From the NCBI RefSeq assembly GCF_000226975.2, contig NZ_CP019285.1:2604001-2668000 (forward strand): a stretch of DNA of 64,000 nt. The letters are read 5' to 3'. The notes under the pieces are model-generated. The model ran no database searches, had not been told where the DNA came from, and was given only the letters and a program-made list of their open reading frames with translations. A program made the translations under genes and the position numbers. The stretch is from Halobiforma lacisalsi AJ5 (lineage in GTDB: Archaea > Halobacteriota > Halobacteria > Halobacteriales > Natrialbaceae). Below are positions 62,830 to 64,000 of this stretch, one piece after another (the first letter of the stretch is position 1; every line of letters starts with the position of its first letter).

Positions 62830-63197
62830 CCCTCGGCCGGTCCGAGCCGGCCGGAACGCCCGATCGTCGACGGATGTATCACGAACAGAATACGAAAAAT
62901 CCTCCCGCGAAACAAAGTGAATTATAGAATATTATAATTATGGGGCCGTTGCAAGTCATTCGACGCTCTTCAACTCGCCGCCTTCTTGCTTTTAATAAAT
63001 TCCATCTGTCAGTTCCTACCTGTTCCTTGCCACTAATCCGGCCCGATACCGAAAATATTTCGTGGATATCCGTTGTCTAATAACCATCTCATAACTTATG
63101 AAAATCTAATCCAGTGAATATGTATTAGAAACGGGTCAAGTACTGGCCGATTATGGGAAACGCTTATATACGCGTTTCTCATACTATTGGATAGATT
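62830..63197. other. AT-rich gene-free stretch, 368 bases
   Basis: Markedly AT-rich against the rest of the window, especially 62880-62945 and 62990-63125, with no open frame of note. The last part is the promoter of the next gene. Nothing that looks like a tRNA, origin repeat or mobile end is visible, but such an AT-rich island may be a promoter-dense or non-coding RNA region. Confidence 0.55.
63155..63180. promoter_or_regulatory. TATA box inside a palindrome
   Basis: GGGAAACGC and GCGTTTCTC (8 of 9 positions pair) flank TTATATAC (63164-63171), which lies 27-34 bases before the ATG at 63198. A dyad centred on the TATA box suggests a repressor that blocks TBP, or a symmetric activator site. 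Confidence 0.6.
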
Positions 63198-63413
63198 ATG
63201 ACTGGATATTACGACATCGTTCTCGGCCTCATCCCAGTCGCACTGCTCGGGATCACCGCAGCCCTCCTCGTCGTGGGCATGTCCTTTACCACGGCAGTCC
63301 CGATCGGCGCGTTCGTCTCGATGGGAATCATCGGCCACGCGATGTTCGTGAATACGCCTGCGGACGCCTCCGACGAGGCCCAGTCGGCCCGACCGCCCCT
63401 CAACGCGGACTAA
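63198..63413 (+). CDS. Small membrane protein (71 residues), haloarchaeal
   Basis: Two membrane helices (IVLGLIPVALLGITAALLVVGMSF and AVPIGAFVSMGIIGHAMFV) and a short acidic C-terminus (ADASDEAQSARPPLNAD). A leaderless start after a TATA-like box is well supported by spacing. Function unknown. Confidence 0.75.
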   Translation: MTGYYDIVLGLIPVALLGITAALLVVGMSFTTAVPIGAFVSMGIIGHAMFVNTPADASDEAQSARPPLNAD

Positions 63414-63549
63414 TCCAGTCATCCCTCGTCTCGTTTTCCTTCCGTTTCCACTCGTTCGACACCCGTCCTCGGCCGCGCTCGTATAGGGACGGGAAGCGTC
63501 TCCCCGCTACACCTGCCGTCGGTTCCCACCCAGTTGGAACGTGACCGAT

Positions 63550-63557
63550 CATATATT
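63550..63557 (+). promoter_or_regulatory. TATA-like promoter of the final gene
   Basis: CATATATT is centred 28 bases before the ATG at 63582, again pointing to a leaderless mRNA. Confidence 0.55.
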
Positions 63558-63581
63558 CGCTCGAGAGCGGTGGATACGAAC

Positions 63582-64000
63582 ATGGCCACCGACGCTTCCG
63601 CAGCGACGAGTTCGGAGTCGAGGGGCACTCCGCTCGAGGCGACGCTACTCGTCGACCCGCCGGATTGTCCGCTCGCCCGGAAGGCCCCGAACGCGGCGGC
63701 GGTCTCCCAGACGCTGTCGTGTGCCGGTGACTGTCGCACCTGTCACAGTGAAGTGACGGTCGCGTCGCGAAATGCGAACGGGAAGGGGAATGGGAACGGG
63801 AACCGGACCGCAGGACGGGGCAGCGGTCGCAAGCGGATCCACACGTCGGCCGACATCGGGTCGGACTGTGTCTGCCCGGCGATCTCGGCCTTCGACTGCG
63901 TCTTCTCGCTCGAGTCCATCAGGGACGGATCGCTCGTCTTCACGATCGTCGTTCGCGACCGGGAGTTGATTACCGACATCGTCGCCGCGATCCGCGAAAC
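63582..64000 (+). CDS. Probable haloarchaeal HTH-type regulator, N-terminal part
   Basis: An open frame that continues past the window end; 139 residues are visible. It reads ATLLVDPPDCPLARKAPNAAA, SQTLSCAGDCRTCHSEVTVASRN, a NGKGNGNGNR tail from a hexamer repeat (about 63775-63808), then SADIGSDCVCPAISAFDCVFSLESIRDGSLVFTIVVRDRELITDIVAAIRE. The Cys-rich stretches (CAGDCRTCH and CVCP) and the final segment resemble N-terminal parts of haloarchaeal HTH-10 (Bat-like) regulators; the DNA-binding domain would be outside the window. Ligand or redox sensing through the Cys residues is a guess. Confidence 0.65.
   Translation, partial: MATDASAATSSESRGTPLEATLLVDPPDCPLARKAPNAAAVSQTLSCAGDCRTCHSEVTVASRNANGKGNGNGNRTAGRGSGRKRIHTSADIGSDCVCPAISAFDCVFSLESIRDGSLVFTIVVRDRELITDIVAAIRE

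Noticed and set aside
1..64000. tRNA, rRNA, transposase, integrase and attachment sites
   Set aside because: Looked for T-loop-like GTTCGAA with acceptor stems, IS-type catalytic genes and flanking direct repeats; nothing supported.

Overview
The window is a piece of chromosome from an extremely halophilic archaeon (class Halobacteria), most likely a member of the Natrialbales such as Natrinema, Haloterrigena or a relative. The reasons are a high-GC sequence with dense, often overlapping genes, very acidic proteins, AT-rich TATA-like elements about 25-35 bases before many start codons (leaderless mRNAs), and archaeal or haloarchaeal marker genes: TFB, TFS, topoisomerase VI, proteasome subunits, CofD, aMBF1, archaeal-type FAD synthase, UPF0212 and UPF0058. 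Leu-Glu is very often written CTCGAG. I see no rRNA, tRNA, CRISPR array, transposase, integrase or phage gene, so this looks like core chromosome and not an island. The genus is an inference.

Layout. 1-3.8 kb: a BMP-type substrate-binding lipoprotein and its two-domain ABC ATPase (cut by the window edge), then a phosphohexomutase. 4-8.7 kb: a complete polyhydroxyalkanoate (PHA) locus: a divergent MaoC-type hydratase, then phaR, phaP, phaE, phaC and a phaB-like reductase. The synthase carries an added C-terminal helix-hairpin-helix domain. 8.8-10.3 kb: a two-gene operon for a divergent 20S proteasome beta and alpha pair behind a 20-bp perfect palindrome. 10.3-20.4 kb: a zinc-finger wHTH regulator, moaC and nnr, acylphosphatase, a beta-lactamase-fold nuclease-like protein, an OGG-type glycosylase, UPF0212, UPF0058, a TFB with an odd segment in cyclin repeat 1, and a metallo-hydrolase. 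20.6-26.5 kb: an atypical Nramp-like transporter, top6A and top6B (with a duplicated insert), and a TrmB-like regulator. 26.5-31.6 kb: a degenerate M24 peptidase homologue, ctaA, a YdjM-like membrane hydrolase, NikR, a Bat-type regulator and a UDG-family protein.

31.7-45.6 kb: a membrane DnaJ protein, DinB, TFS, two overlapping haloarchaeal zinc-binding proteins, a KaiC-like protein with a broken P-loop, a GHMP-family synthase, mobA, ilvD, ribL, a JAMM protease and a RecJ-like DHH protein. 45.7-55.5 kb: small zinc proteins, an ACR3/BASS carrier, the F420 gene cofD with a TIM-barrel partner, an aldo-keto reductase, a GCS2-type ligase, a second proteasome-like protein lacking the usual Thr1, a methyltransferase, ATP-dependent DNA ligase and a cold-shock protein. 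55.6-64 kb: a frameshifted PPOX-like gene, a coupled hisC, AK6-like kinase and CDP-alcohol transferase operon, aMBF1, tpiA, a TIR plus zinc-ribbon protein, a zinc-finger protein with a C-terminal J-domain, DUF3054, a short AT-rich gene-free stretch, a small membrane protein behind a TATA-centred palindrome, and the start of a regulator.

Themes: carbon storage (PHA) beside an extra proteasome pair; DNA maintenance and repair (Top6, OGG, UDG, DinB, LigA, RecJ-like); cofactor synthesis (MoaC, MobA, CofD, RibL, CtaA, Nnr); and basal transcription (TFB, TFS, aMBF1). The most noteworthy items are the two unusual proteasome-family loci, the synthase with a helix-hairpin-helix tail, the odd TFB segment, the duplicated Top6B insert, the TIR protein and a family of hexanucleotide repeats found at protein ends and linkers.
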